64,000 bases of DNA from positions 16,159,921 through 16,223,920 of the forward strand of contig CM077005.1 in the NCBI GenBank assembly GCA_039090855.1, read 5' to 3'. The stretch is from Macrothele yani (lineage: Eukaryota > Arthropoda > Arachnida > Araneae > Macrothelidae). Positions 11,474 to 22,049 of this stretch are shown here, piece by piece (positions within the stretch are counted from its first letter, which is position 1; each line of letters starts with the position of its first letter). The notes below the pieces were generated by a model. That model did not search any database, had not been told where the DNA came from, and saw only the letters and a list, made by a program, of their open reading frames with translations. The position numbers and the translations under genes were made by a program.

Positions 11474-12674
11474 CAGATATGAAAATCTATGGTTCCGGGC
11501 GTCGGACTACCCTATTTTTCGCAACCAGCCAGCTCTTGCAGTAATCGGAATATCGCCAAAATAGCTATAAATTAATTTCTTCATGCATTATGAAATAGAA
11601 ATAAGACAGAATCAAGAAAAATCTCTTTCCGGCCGTAAAACAACGAATCTAGAAAACGGCCGTGAAATCTGGGAAATTTGGTAGGTATGCAATAGTACCG
11701 GCTTCATTGCATGGTATTTTTCATACAAAATACTCGTAAGTACTATGAAAAAAATTAATCTTTCCCCCTCTTTGAAGAATCTTCCTATTTCATATCTTCC
11801 CTGTTCAAACATTTGAAGGTACATACTTTTCCAACTATACCAACTCTGCTACAGAATTACGAAAGTGAAGCTTTAGTTAAGTAAGTGATACGAACTTTTT
11901 TCAAAAAAATAAATTGTGCCCTCAATTTGCAACATTCATATACACTGCTCTTGAAGGGGGAAGGGGGGGACGAATTTATTAGGATAACCAACATCCGGCA
12001 AAATAAAATGTTTTTGTACGGTTTGATAAAAGACAAGTGAAACATGCAAAAAGAAAGGGGGGGGGGGAAGCGCAACTTCTAAAGTTTCCGATGAATTTCG
12101 GCGAAATTTAAAATGGAACGTTATTTTCATATATCTTGCCCACTGTAAAAATTTCAGTCGGTTATTTAAAAAATTGAGGAAATAGCTTTTTCATAATTTT
12201 TTTCCCAGTCTACACAGAGAACCCGCCTACTTAGGAACAAGTGACTGCCTCTGAGCGAACGCAGCAGATAAGAGCCTGCGAAGTGGGGGTGTGATTAATG
12301 GCTTTCTCTCACGCTTTGACGTGTCCGTTTGTTCGGTTGAAGTTTAGAGCATCTGGAGATGGGGAAACCGCGAAGAGACGCACTCCCCAGCACAGCTGCA
12401 CTTTAATCGGTGGGTGGGTTGCCTCGAAGGATAAAACAACTCGGAATTATTTTAAAACTTAGCAATACAGAAATATATTCTACAAAAGTCTGAAAGAAAA
12501 TATCTTTTTGGCAAAATAAAAAATTCCCTGACTTTTCAGTTCCCTGATAAGAAATTCCCTGATTTTTACGGGAAAACACGATTTTCCCTGAGTTTTCCCT
12601 GATTTTTTGAACAATTTTTAAATTCCCTGAGAATTCCCGGTTTTCCCGGTTTTCCAGGTGGCGTGGGAACCCTG

Positions 12675-13700
12675 AGAAAGCTGCGTCACGAACTTTTTAG
12701 AGGCTTCAGGCCGAAGTAATACTGGCTTGAAGCTGTGCTTCCCCCCCCCCACACCACCACCACCACCACACTTAGCTTTCAAACATACAAAACACATTCT
12801 TCCTTACAAAAAAAAAGAAAGGAAAGAAACAGAGTTGCGTCACGAACTTTGTTCGGCGGCTTCAGGCCGACGTTATCCTAGCCGGGCGCCATGCTTTTTT
12901 TCCACTAAGTTTTCAAACAAGCAGAAAACATTCCTTCTCCTTAGAAAAAAACAAAGAGGTTCGTCACGAACATGGTTCAGAGGCATGGGGCCGACGCAAT
13001 TCCGGGCAACAGCGAAAGAAGCACGTCCGAACCAACGTAATTCCGGATCACGACAAAAGAAGCACGCCAGGCCTACATAATCCGGGCGAGTCGCCGTGCT
13101 TCCTTTCCACTTAGCTTTGAAACAAGCAAAACAAATTTAGTCTCTTCGGGGGGGGGGGGGGGTAGAACGAATTTAAGAAAAGAAAGCTGAGTCACGAACT
13201 TTATTCAGATACTTCAGGTTGACTTAATCCCGGGCCACGGCGAAAGAAGCATGACGGGCATTTTTTTTTTGTTCACACTTTGAAACAAGCAAAAACAAAT
13301 TCTTTCTTTGGGTGGGGGGGTTAAACAAATTTAAGAAAAGGAAAGCTGCGTCACGAACTTTATTCAGATGCTTCAGGTTGACGTAATCCCAGGCCACGGC
13401 GAAAGAAACACGACGGGCATCTTTTTTTTTGTTCACACTTTGAAACAAGCAAAACAAATTCCTTCTCTTCGTGGGGGGGGGGGGGGGGTTAGAACGAATT
13501 TAATGAAAGGAAGCTGCGTCACGTATTTTATTCAGATGCTTCAGGTCGACGTAATCCTGGGCCACGGCGAAAGAAGCACGACTGGCATTTTTTTTTTTGT
13601 TCACACTTTGAAACAAGCAAAACAAATTCCACCACCTGAGAAAAAAAAAAAAAAAGACAAAGGGCTGTGTTACGAACTTTGTTCAGAGGCTTTTACATCG
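12675..13700. repeat. Tandem array, units of about 125-170 bp
   Basis: Six to seven imperfect direct copies are marked by GCGTCACGAACTTT (about 12684, 12836, 12962, 13190, 13348, 13517, 13669). Each is followed by TTCAGGCCGACGTAATCC-like text, GCGAAAGAAGCACGAC and GAAACAAGCAAAACAAAT. Poly-T and poly-G runs within units vary in length. Short open frames here are by-products of the repeat. The left flank of the element at 7426 also has CACTTAGCTTT, a unit phrase, so that element may have inserted into the array. Confidence 0.75.
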
Positions 13701-14342
13701 ATTATTTACAAAATCAGTAAAACTTTCTAAATAACAGCGAAAATCTGAATATCCATAATTTTTTTGTTAGTCACCCGTAATCCAGGGGGAAATCCGTAAT
13801 AATTACAGAGATTCCGTAATTTTTGGCATTCTCCGTAAGAAGAGATTTCACGAGAGCTTCGATTCTCGAACGATCTCAGAAAAGCGGGAACGCATTCGGG
13901 TACATTTGCAAATTACAAGAGAGAGTTTCTCACGATGACGTCACGGATAGAATCAAGCAGATAGAATGCAGAGTGGCGATTTCCCGCAAGACACTGAAAG
14001 GGATGCGGGAGTTTCCCTAAAACACGAAGTAGGCGGAGCTTCCACCCTTTGCGCTGCGATGCTCAAGTGACTGATATCCCATCCATTGTTGACAGCAGCA
14101 AACAAATTTAGCTTCTTACTCCATCCTCCATTTCTTCTTGCCCCCCCCCGTCTGCTCCAAAAACAACGAAAAAAGCGGGGGTTCCTGCAGAACGACGACC
14201 CCCCCCCCCCAAATCCTGAAAATTTCTCTTCATTTTTGCAATGACCTCGAGAATGACCAAAATGATGCCGAAAAAAGCGGAATTCCGCAAATTTGCGGAA
14301 GAATCTCATGTATGAGGAAATAAGAATAATAACTACCTTCCT
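13701..14342. other. Unassigned, with G/C homopolymer runs
   Basis: No gene is recognised. The right end (AATGACCAAAATGATGCCG then a GGAATTCCGCAAATT phrase to 14310) resembles text at about 63700-63760, so it is probably part of a dispersed repeat family. Confidence 0.4.
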
Positions 14343-14740
14343 AAATTAAAACAGCAAGAAACTAACATCTTGTTAAAAGGAGTAGTCTACAATACACATT
14401 GTGAGTGTGGTCTTAGCTATGTGGAAGAAACAGGTAGACAGCTTAAGACCAGGCTGAAAGAACATAAAGCAGCCATAAAAAACATGACAAATAAATCTGG
14501 ACTTGACAGACATGTTCAATCTACTGGACATAAAATCCTGTGGGAGTCTAGAAATTCTGACCCCCAAAAGCATTTCTTCAAGAGAAAACTGTTGGAAGGT
14601 CTGGAGATTGAGAGAAGAGGAACTACATTAAATGATTTTAAAGGTTGGAGTTTTACCCAAGGTGGGCAACACTTACTGTAGTGTTAGTCCTGATGAAGGG
14701 TAGGGTTACTACCCGAAAATTTCACGCTAGAATTAACACC
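14343..14740 (+). pseudogene. Penelope-like GIY-YIG endonuclease half
   Basis: A 103-codon open frame (14370-14681, probably beginning upstream near 14343) reads GVVYNTHCECGLSYVEETG, RQLKTRLKEHKAAIKN and SGLDRHVQSTGHKI. This is the GIY-YIG nuclease fold of Penelope-like elements, including the Arg in the TRLKEH helix and the CxC spacing before the second strand. It is followed at 14693 by a hammerhead-like motif. It probably completes the RT half at 5700-6821, since both share strand, order and expected content, with about 7.5 kb of other repeats in between. Confidence 0.8.
14688..14735 (+). ncRNA. Candidate (degenerate) hammerhead ribozyme of PLE
   Basis: Just after the endonuclease stop codon (14679-14681) the sequence reads CTGATGA, then GGGTAG, loop GGTTA, CTACCC, then GAAA. 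This is the hammerhead core order (CUGAUGA, stem II, GAAA) with one extra A before stem II. Upstream, AACACT and AGTGTT can pair around a six-base loop, a possible stem I. PLEs are known to carry such ribozymes near their ends. Stem III was not established, so the call is tentative. Confidence 0.4.
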
Positions 14741-14872
14741 CTGTATTCCTAAGTAATTCCCATAGTCTGTCTATTGTAACTATCACTTCATCATCTAGGA
14801 AAGCCACAACTTCATTTATTACTAAATACACCTTGTTCTTAATAGCTGCAGCGACAAACTTTAAATATTTAC

Positions 14873-15017
14873 CATGTGCGGGTAACTCATGCAAAAACTG
14901 GCCAAACTCTAAAAATACTAGAGCATCACGAACAGACACAGGAACATCATTCACGATATCTAAGGAAGCAGCTTGGCACAAGTCAACATAAAGGATACTA
15001 TTTCTTTCTTCAGATAT
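14873..15017 (-). CDS. Tudor protein exon 5: C-terminal nuclease-like half of eTud
   Basis: Minus-strand exon with acceptor CTCCTTTAG and donor GTAAAT, 145 nt, entering in phase 0 and leaving in phase 1. It encodes 48 residues including ILYVDLCQAASLDI and VPVSVRDALVFLEFGQF, the pattern of the staphylococcal-nuclease-like segment that closes an extended Tudor domain. It joins in frame to the exon at 23903-23971 to give VVML-ISEERN. The gene must continue to lower coordinates, but no following exon was identified. Assigned by pattern; which Tudor family member it is remains open. Confidence 0.75.
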
Positions 15018-15449
15018 CTAAAGGAGAGGAAAAAGAAAAAAACTCAAGATAAATGACCTCAGCAGAAGTTCTATAAATAATAATACTGCTTAACATATTT
15101 CCCACCATGAACTCTATTTGGAAATATACACGTACATATATGATTAAGAAAAAAAAACGAAAAAAAAAAAAAAACAGGTAGACTTAGCTTGGATTGAGCT
15201 GTCAGTTTGGAACATAGGACTACGATCAGTGTGTTGGATTTTTGTTTAGCGGCGGCTGCTTTCAGGAGTCATCAATACTTTCTAGTTCGTTGGGTTGCAA
15301 TCCTCTCGGGCTTCTTAGATTCCTCACCAATTACTCTTGCCGCTTGTTTTAATTTTCTCCACTTTTGCTTGCGTTCATTCTGCGAATTTTTAACCAGCAC
15401 TGCCGAAAATGTTAACCCGTTCACGTGAAAACAAGTTTTGAAAATATTA

Positions 15450-16740
15450 TTGGGTATATAAATAAGATTTGAGGGATTTGAGGTGAACAAAACACATTGT
15501 TGGAGAACAGAAACAATATTTTAATATTAATAGAAGTATGCTCCCTCTGAAGTTACAACTTTACCCCATCTTTCGGGCAGTGAACGTATGCCCCGAAGGA
15601 AGAATTCCGGTTCCTTGGAAGAGATCCAGTTGTCCAGCCCATTTTTGATGTCTTCATAAGAACTAAACCGTTCTCCAGAAAGTGCTGACTATATCGACCG
15701 GAACAAATGGTAATCCGATGGCGCAATATCTGGCAAATATGGCGGGTGGGGTAGAACTTCCCAGTCGGATCCTTCCAAGTACTTTTTCACAGGTCGAGAA
15801 ACATGTGGTCTTGCGTTGTCGTGCTGTAAGATGACTTTGTTGAGTCTATTCCCCCATTCCGGCCGTTTTTGTGTGAGAACTCGTTTTAAACGCATTAATT
15901 GGGTTTGATACCGATCACCAGTAATAGTTTCTGACAGCTTTAGCAGTTCATAGTGGATCACACCCTTCTGATCCCACTAGATACATAGCATTACCTTTGA
16001 ACCATGGATATTGCATTTTGGCATTGAAGGACCTGGTTCACCTAGCTTCACTCATGCTTTCTGCCGTTTAGGGTTATTGTACCATATCCATTTCTCGTCG
16101 GCAGTAATAATAAGATGTTAAGAAAAAAACTTTCTTCTTTGTCTTTGAAGCAGAAATTTGCAAATAGTTTTTTCGACGTTCAAGGTCTCTTTCCCGCAAA
16201 GCATGTGGAGCCCAATTCTCTTCTTTTTGCACCATTCCCATGGCAGCTTAACGTTGTGAAATGCATGGTTGACTAAAATTTAATGCTGCTGCAAGTTCTT
16301 TTTGGGTCTGGCACAGATCCTCTTTGAGTAAAGCTTCCAATTCGGCATCAGCAATTTTTTGGGGTGGTCTAGAACGTTCTTTATCACTGATATCGAAATA
16401 GTTTCTTTTGAATCGTCTAAACCAATATTCACATGTTTTTATGGATGGGGAATGTTCACCATAGATTTCTGACATTAAGCGATAGCTGTCGGCAGCCCTT
16501 TTCTTGACAATAAAGTAATGCACTAACACTTCCCGCAAATGCTGTTTTGTCGGGACGAAAGTTGCCATTTTCCATCGAGTAAAACAAATACATCTTCGCA
16601 CTTCAATTCAACATCGTATACTGACTCTGACAGCTGGCGTCTCGTACTGCGATATCGCAGTGTTGCCACCTTAAAACACATGCGAGCAGTAATAAGTACG
16701 CACCGAGAGGAAATCCCTCAAAACTTATTTATATACCCAA
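15450..16740 (-). mobile_element. Full-length mariner, 1291 bp
   Basis: Inverted ends TTGGGTATATAAATAAG (starting 15450; complement ending 16740) are flanked by TA at 15448-15449 and 16741-16742, the mariner target duplication. The length and the minus-strand transposase fragments fit a complete mariner that has decayed in place. It is inserted in a repeat unit whose second, uninterrupted copy at about 16858 shows the empty site. Confidence 0.9.
15689..16601 (-). pseudogene. mariner transposase (D,D34D), broken
   Basis: 16601-16248 encodes the N-terminal HTH region (VPTKQHLREVLVHYF, CEYWFRRFKRNYFDISDKE, QTQKELAAALNFSQ). 15961-15689 encodes the C-terminal catalytic part with ILQHDNARPHV and PDIAPSDYHLF, giving exactly 34 residues between the second and third Asp, the mariner signature. 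The middle, including the first Asp region near 16080-16110 (WIWYN-type text), is out of frame. The fragments are separated by stops and frameshifts. Confidence 0.85.
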
Positions 16741-17254
16741 TAGTTTAAACCACTATGATATGTTCTTTATATATTTGAACAGATCTCATCCAGAGCTTGA
16801 AAACGATACCATGCACAGTATGTCCGGATAAATCGCGATATTGTCAAAAGTGTTTTCCGGTTCACAAGAAAACAACTTTTAAAAAGTTTACTTCAAACCA
16901 CTGCAAAATGCTGTTCGCATATTTGAATAGATCTCACAGAGAGCTTTAAAATGATATCACGCATAGTCGTGTTGCGCTCACGGTTGCCAAGATAGACTGA
17001 GTCAAATGCGGTGGCACACCCAGAAATACTGCATAATCTTCCCCGCGCACGGAGAGCGAGGGAGTGTCGTGAGCACAATGTGTTGTGCAGTACGTGAATT
17101 GGACACCATGCTGTTTACGAATACGCTAACACAATAAAAGTGTGCGGTGGTATGCATTTTTAACGCCATAATGAATTCAATTGGGACCTATTTTTGTCAC
17201 AGGTGGCTGGCTGCAAGTCGCCCCATAGTATCCGCTGAGTTAAACGTAGTCCTA

Positions 17255-17286
17255 TATCAAAAAAAAAAAAAAAAAAAAAAAAAAAA
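17255..17286. repeat. Poly(A) run
   Basis: An A-run of about 30 bases sits between the 15217-17257 repeat and the LINE remnant. It could be the tail of a retroposed copy, but no matching body was identified on its left. Confidence 0.5.
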
Positions 17287-17289
17287 GAT

Positions 17290-18960
17290 GAACCAATATA
17301 TTTTCATATGAAATTTAACATTATGAATTCAATAAAAACTTCCATGTGGTTTTGTGGATTTTGGACAGGCATATGATAGCATACATAGAGTTGTGGAAAG
17401 TACCGATTTTAATTGACATTCCACAAAAAAAAAAAAAATTTTTAATTAAAAACAGTGTGAATTTAACGAAAACCTGCAAAAAACTGAAAAGACTATCTTT
17501 AAGATTAACTTTTTTGCAGGAACTTTTGGAACAATGTATGGTAAAACCAGATCTAGCATAATAAGATTATTTATCACCAATATCGTTTAATTTTGCACTT
17601 GAAAAATCGTAGTACAGAACAGAAAAGAAGTGCTTATGTTTGCACGTGCGGATGATATTTTTAATACTGGGGAATTCTTGTGAGGTTTCTCAAAGCACTT
17701 GCAAACTTATACAGGTGAGTAAATCTATGGGCCTTGTTATTAATCAAGAGAGATAAAAAGTACATATGTATGTCAAGTGATAAAGATCCAGCAGATCTCT
17801 TTGCTTGGGCTATGTAGTTAATATATAATTTCAGATAACTCAAGGTAACATCAATAGCAATAAAGATGTATATCAGGAAATTGCAGAAAGGCTGGCTAGT
17901 GCTAATAATTGCTACTTCAGTATTAAAAAACTCTTTAAATCAAAGATATTTTGAAAAAGATCAAAAGAAATATTACACATAAGCTACATGAATCCTGTGC
18001 TTACATTTGGCTGTGAAATCTGGTTAGCTACAAAAACTGATGACAGACATCTTATGGCATTTCAAAAAATATATCTGTGAATGATATATGGTACTTTAAA
18101 TACTGTGGAGACTGAAAGATATGAGAGAAGACATGATGAGGAACTTCAATAGTTCTATAACAGGTCAGACATCCTCTTATTCGTTCAAAGTAAGAGACTG
18201 GAATGGTACGGACGTGTGGAGAGCAGATGGACATACTGCGAAAGAGGTTCTGGTGAATAAAATAAATAAAAGGACAAACATCCTCTCATTTGTCTGAAGT
18301 AAACAACTGGAATGGCTTGGGCATGTGTGGAGAGCAAATGGACAAATTGTGAAGGAGGTGCTGATAAACAAAATAAATAAAAGCTTAGACATCCTCTCAT
18401 TTTTCCAAAGTAAGACTTGTGTGGTTTGAACAAGTGTAGAGAGTAGAGGGAGAAATTGTGAAGAAGGTGCTGATAAATAAAAGAAATAAATGTGCAGGCA
18501 TCCTCTCATTTGTCCAAAGTAAGAGACTGGAATAGTTCGAGTGTTTGTGAAGAGCGAGTGGACAAATTGTGAAGGAGATGCTTGTAAGCAAAATAAATAA
18601 AAGGCCAGGTATTCTCTCACTTGTCCGAAGCAAAAGTCTGGAATGGTTTGGACATGTGTGGAGAGCACATGGATAAATTGTGAAAGAGGTTCTGGTAAAT
18701 AAAATAAATAAATAAAAGGCCAGACATCCTCTCAATTTGTCCAAAGTAAGAGACTGGAATTGTTTGGATGTGTGGGGAAAGTGAATAGACATATTGTGAA
18801 GGTGCTGGAAAATATTTTAAAAAAAAAAAATAAGAAAAAAACCAGATCAATGGGAAGATCTCTAGGATTAGGTGGATGAACGTGTTTCTTTGGAATCTGA
18901 GAATGAATGCAAGAGCTAAATAAAAAGAATGCAATACACCTGTAACAGAATGCAAGACCT
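17290..18960 (+). mobile_element. LINE remnant (RT C-terminal half)
   Basis: Plus-strand reverse transcriptase blocks appear in order across shifting frames: FVDFGQAYDSIHR at about 17351-17392 (motif A), LSPISFNFALE at about 17570-17602, FARADDI at about 17638-17658 (motif C region), MGLVINQ, KEILHISYMNPVLTFGCEIW at about 17965-18022, DDRHLMAFQK, then the RLEWFGHVWRANG motif. The last motif is expanded into a tandem array (next entry). The clade cannot be fixed from fragments. Confidence 0.7.
18165..18800 (+). repeat. Six tandem copies of a LINE coding motif, about 110 bp each
   Basis: Direct repeats with periods of 109, 109, 111, 111 and 116 bp, measured at the phrase AGACTGGAAT or its variants (18197, 18306, 18415, 18526, 18637, 18753). 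A unit translates as RLEWFGHVWRANGQIVKEV plus NKINKRPDILSFVQSK, the GHV-type motif normally found once near the end of LINE reverse transcriptases. Frame is kept through about the first two and a half units. The antisense strand gives long but meaningless open frames here. Confidence 0.85.
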
Positions 18961-18971
18961 AAACAGATCTA

Positions 18972-20241
18972 CACCGATGAGCCATTCCATTATAAACCCC
19001 CCCCCCAGCCTAGACAAATGAGCGCTCCTGGAGACCGAAAGGTGGCGCAGCTGAAGTTCACAGAGCAGTATACATTCAATAATGTCAACATCAGCTTTAG
19101 GTTAGTAAAGCATTCATAATGTCAATACTGGCTTAATGTCAATACTGGCTTTAGGTTAGTAAAGCATTCGGAGTCAGAATGGGAACAGCTGCTAATTTAT
19201 CAGAGTTTGACAAAGGACAAATTGTGATGGCATGGCGCCTTGGAACTACGATCTCGGAAACAGCAAGGCTTGTGGGTTGTTCACATGCCTCTGTAGTGAG
19301 TACGTATCAAAAGTGGTGCACAGATGGCCAAACGACAAACCGTCGCCCCCAGCTCATTGATGTCGGAGGGGAGCGGAGATTGCAGTGCATTGTTCACAGC
19401 AACTGCAGGGCCACAGTGAGACAAACCACCCGCAGCTACAACAGTGGAGATCAGGGCAATGTGTCACAGTACACAGTTCAACGCAGCCATCTGCGCATGA
19501 GCCTGCGTAGCCAAAACTCAGTCGGGTCCCTATGCTCACTGCAAGTCATCGCCAACAAACCATGAAATGGACCCAATATCATCGACATTGGACTGTGGAT
19601 GATTGGAAGAAAGTGGCCTGGTCTGATGAATCAAGATTCCTAGTGCATCACATAGATGGCCGAGCACGGATACACCAATTACCTGCGGAGGCTATGGCAC
19701 CTGGATGCACTGTTGGGAGGAAACAAGTCAGCGGCAGCAGTGTTATTCTGTGGGCAATGTTTTCTTGGTACACTTTAGGCCCCATTATCCTAATAGTACA
19801 CACTCCTGACAGCTGTCAGGAGTGTGCTATTTGACATCATTGCAGATCAAGTTCACCCATTCATGGCAACTGTGTTCCCTGCTGGTGATGACCATTACCA
19901 ACAGGATAATGCGCCATGCCACATTGCCAGAATTGTCAAGGAGTGGTTCGAGGAACATGCTAGTGACTTACTGTTAATGCCCTGGCCTCCAAATTTACCT
20001 GACATGAACCCAATCGAACATTTGTGGTTTTACTTGGAAAAGCGAGTTCATGCTAAATCCCCACCCCGAAACGTACAGGGAACTGGAGGAGCTGATGTTG
20101 ACATTATGGTACCAGATATCACAGTATACCTATCGCCATCTCATCAAATCGATGCCTCACCAAATGGTCACTGTTTTGGCAGGATAAAAAGGGTCCTGTG
20201 GCTTATTAGGTAGCTGTTCATAATGTAATGGTTCGTCATTG
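18972..20241 (+). mobile_element. Tc1-like element, 1270 bp
   Basis: Inverted ends (CACCGATGAGCCATTCCATT starting at 18972; complement TAATGTAATGGTTCGTCATTG ending 20241) are flanked by TA at 18970-18971 and 20242-20243. The TIRs are about 75-80% alike. The element contains a broken plus-strand transposase. Confidence 0.8.
19179..20120 (+). pseudogene. Tc1-like transposase (DD36E spacing), broken
   Basis: 19179-19565 gives the HTH part (MGTAANLSEFDKGQIVMAWR, ISETARLVGCSHASVVSTYQ). 19532-19834 gives HWTVDDWKKVAWSDESRF with the first Asp. 19824-20110 gives HYQQDNAPCHIARIVKEWF and PDMNPIEHLW. Counting from the second Asp to the Glu leaves 36 residues, matching the DD36E group of Tc1-like transposases rather than DD34E. 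Frameshifts near 19500 and 19820 separate the pieces, while the three catalytic residues are all present. Confidence 0.85.
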
Positions 20242-20329
20242 TATGATCAAGAACAATGGAGAGGACTGGTGGTGGCAGTGCTGGGCATAAATGGCTTGTT
20301 AAGTTTATTATGATCTCTCTTCCACACAT

Positions 20330-21430
20330 GCACTAATGCTGGCCATAAAATTATGAACTATTAAATCACTTACTCAAGGCTTTACCGAGATATATTTATT
20401 TGGTTCTAGTTCACAGTTGAAGAAATTTTCATTCAATCTGCTTTCCCTAGGGCCCAGTTCCTCTGTTCTATTTTTTTTTTTTTTTTTTTTTTACAGACGT
20501 TTCTGGCCGCTTGATTTTAGTCAACGCCTGTTCTCAATATATAGAAGGATTAACAACAGTTTTGTTTACTCCTTAAGAATTTAAATATTTTTGCCAGTTA
20601 CTATAAACTGAAATGTTTTCATTGTGTATTTTGTAAATTCTGTTGTTGTAATTAAGTTGTTTAAAACTCCACTTATTAGTTTCGAAGGCTCATCGATAGC
20701 TGTTTTTTGGATGTAATAACTTTCTTTAATTAGTCTTGTTTTTATGAGATTCATAGTCCACTATTTTAATTTTTTCCCATAAAGGTTCACATTTACATAA
20801 CTGCATATGATTTGCTAATACACTATTTGGATCTTTGTTATTAATAACCATTTGATGTTCCTTAATTCTGATTTCCAATTTTTGAGACGCTTGTCCAATA
20901 TAATTACTGTTACAATTAAGTGAAATTTGATATACAACATTTCTCTTTCCATCCTGTCTATTGTATTTCTGTATGTTTCTTTATTAGCTAAATAATGCTA
21001 CTTTGTTTTCTGCTGTAGTGGCTACTTTTATGTTATTCTTTATTAAATGTTTATTAATTTTGGTATTTGATTTTCCATAATTGGCCATTGGCATATACTT
21101 CATTTATTTTATGAGTTTTTTTAAACTTTTTGTAGTTTTTTTTAGATTGTTGTTATCTGACATTTTGCACAATGTTGATAGTTTTTTTGGGGGAAAATCA
21201 TTATCTATTAACTTTATTGCCATTGTTTCTACTTGATTTTTATCTAATAAAAGTAACTTAGCTCTAGTTTGTTTTTTGTTGTTTTTTTTTTTTTTTTGCT
21301 GTTAATTTTCACTGCTTTTGGAGTGGTACAAAGCCAAAATTTAGTAATATATTGGATTTTTCTTTCTTGAAATTATGAATGAATTCCAAACTTTTTGTAT
21401 TTCTCGTGATTTTTTTTTTTTTTTTTGGTC
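20330..21430 (-). mobile_element. Penelope-like element fragment, minus strand
   Basis: The GIY-YIG domain is readable at about 20975-20720: RNVVYQISLNCNSNYIGQ, ASQKLEIRIKEHQMV, then LANHMQLCKCEPLWEKIKIV. Upstream (21430-20980) decayed frames give NNNLKKTTKSLKKLIK and KINKHLIKNNIKVA, the region between RT and nuclease in PLEs. No RT motifs were found, so only the 3' half remains. Long T-runs break it up (20470-20492, about 21280). Confidence 0.65.
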
Positions 21431-21434
21431 TAGA

Positions 21435-22045
21435 TACTCAATTTCTTTGTTCAGTATCTGAATTTCTTTGTATATACATGAGAAAAACACAGAATCTGTC
21501 AGAATTTGTATACAATCTAATCACAGCTACAATTAACAAAACATAAGAAATTACTGGTTTCCAAAAAGCAACCATTTCTACAAGAACAATGTGAATGGGC
21601 AGTAGAGCAACAGAAGATTGTGATATGATCAAATAAATCGCACTATTCTCTCTTTTACTCTGATGACAGCAGATAGTGTTGTGAGAACCTCTGAAGAAGA
21701 TGGACCCAGATTATCTAGTGAACACAATCCAAAGATTTGGAGGTGGCATCATAGTAATGGGGTATGCTCTGTTGGTACAAACTGGGTCCATCAATGCCAC
21801 GGGAAAGTAAGATGACATCCATGGAATACCTAAGTGTTGAAAGTGATGGAAATTTAGGTTTGGTGTCCTCATCTGTACACACTGACAAAGCTCAGTGATG
21901 TTTTGCTGCAGCAATGGCAATCTTTGAGCAAAAACTAAGTCAAGCACATCATAGAATTAATGCCGCATCACGTACTAGCTGTCATTGGCAACAAAGGAAG
22001 TCCTAGTTGATAATACAGTTTTATTAAAATTATCCTAATTTTACT
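21435..22045. other. Unassigned spacer
   Basis: No gene or repeat family was recognised; short frames only. Confidence 0.4.
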
Positions 22046-22049
22046 TTTT

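Larger units (their letters stand above)
7426..12674 (-). mobile_element. hAT-like element with CAGGGTTCCCAC termini, 5.2 kb
   Basis: The left end (CAGGGTTCCCAC at 7426) is matched by the inverted right end (GTGGGAACCCTG ending 12674); further in, both arms carry repeated TTCCCTG and TTTTCCAGG tracts. Inside are minus-strand hAT transposase pieces (9523-10577), a SINE (8339-8547) and a MITE arm (11229-11473). The direct AGAAA at both flanks (7421-7425 and 12675-12679) is shorter than the usual 8-bp hAT duplication, so the exact superfamily of the termini is open. Confidence 0.65.
15217..17257. mobile_element. Repeat with ATAGGACTACG termini hosting a mariner
   Basis: The left phrase ATAGGACTACG (about 15217) and the right inverted phrase CGTAGTCCTAT (about 17245-17255) may mark the ends of one element. 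Inside, two direct copies of an approximately 170-bp unit (GTTCAC.TGAAAACAA to GAATAGATCTCA) occur at about 15418 and 16858. The first is split by the mariner at 15450-16740. No coding capacity was recognised apart from the mariner. Confidence 0.45.

Noticed and set aside
7421..12679. AGAAA direct repeats as a definite target-site duplication
   Set aside because: Five A-rich bases can match by chance and hAT elements normally give 8 bp, so it is reported only as a shared flank.
12675..13700. CRISPR-like array of regular repeats
   Set aside because: Units are long, diverged and directly abutting without short unique spacers, and the window is eukaryotic.
13224..13730. Repetitive short open frames with FFFVHTLKQAKQIP
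   Set aside because: They repeat with the tandem-array unit and depend on poly-T run length.
18185..18955. Several overlapping minus-strand open frames rich in Ser/Phe/His repeats
   Set aside because: They are the antisense of the six-unit LINE repeat array; the periodic peptide is a by-product of the repeat.
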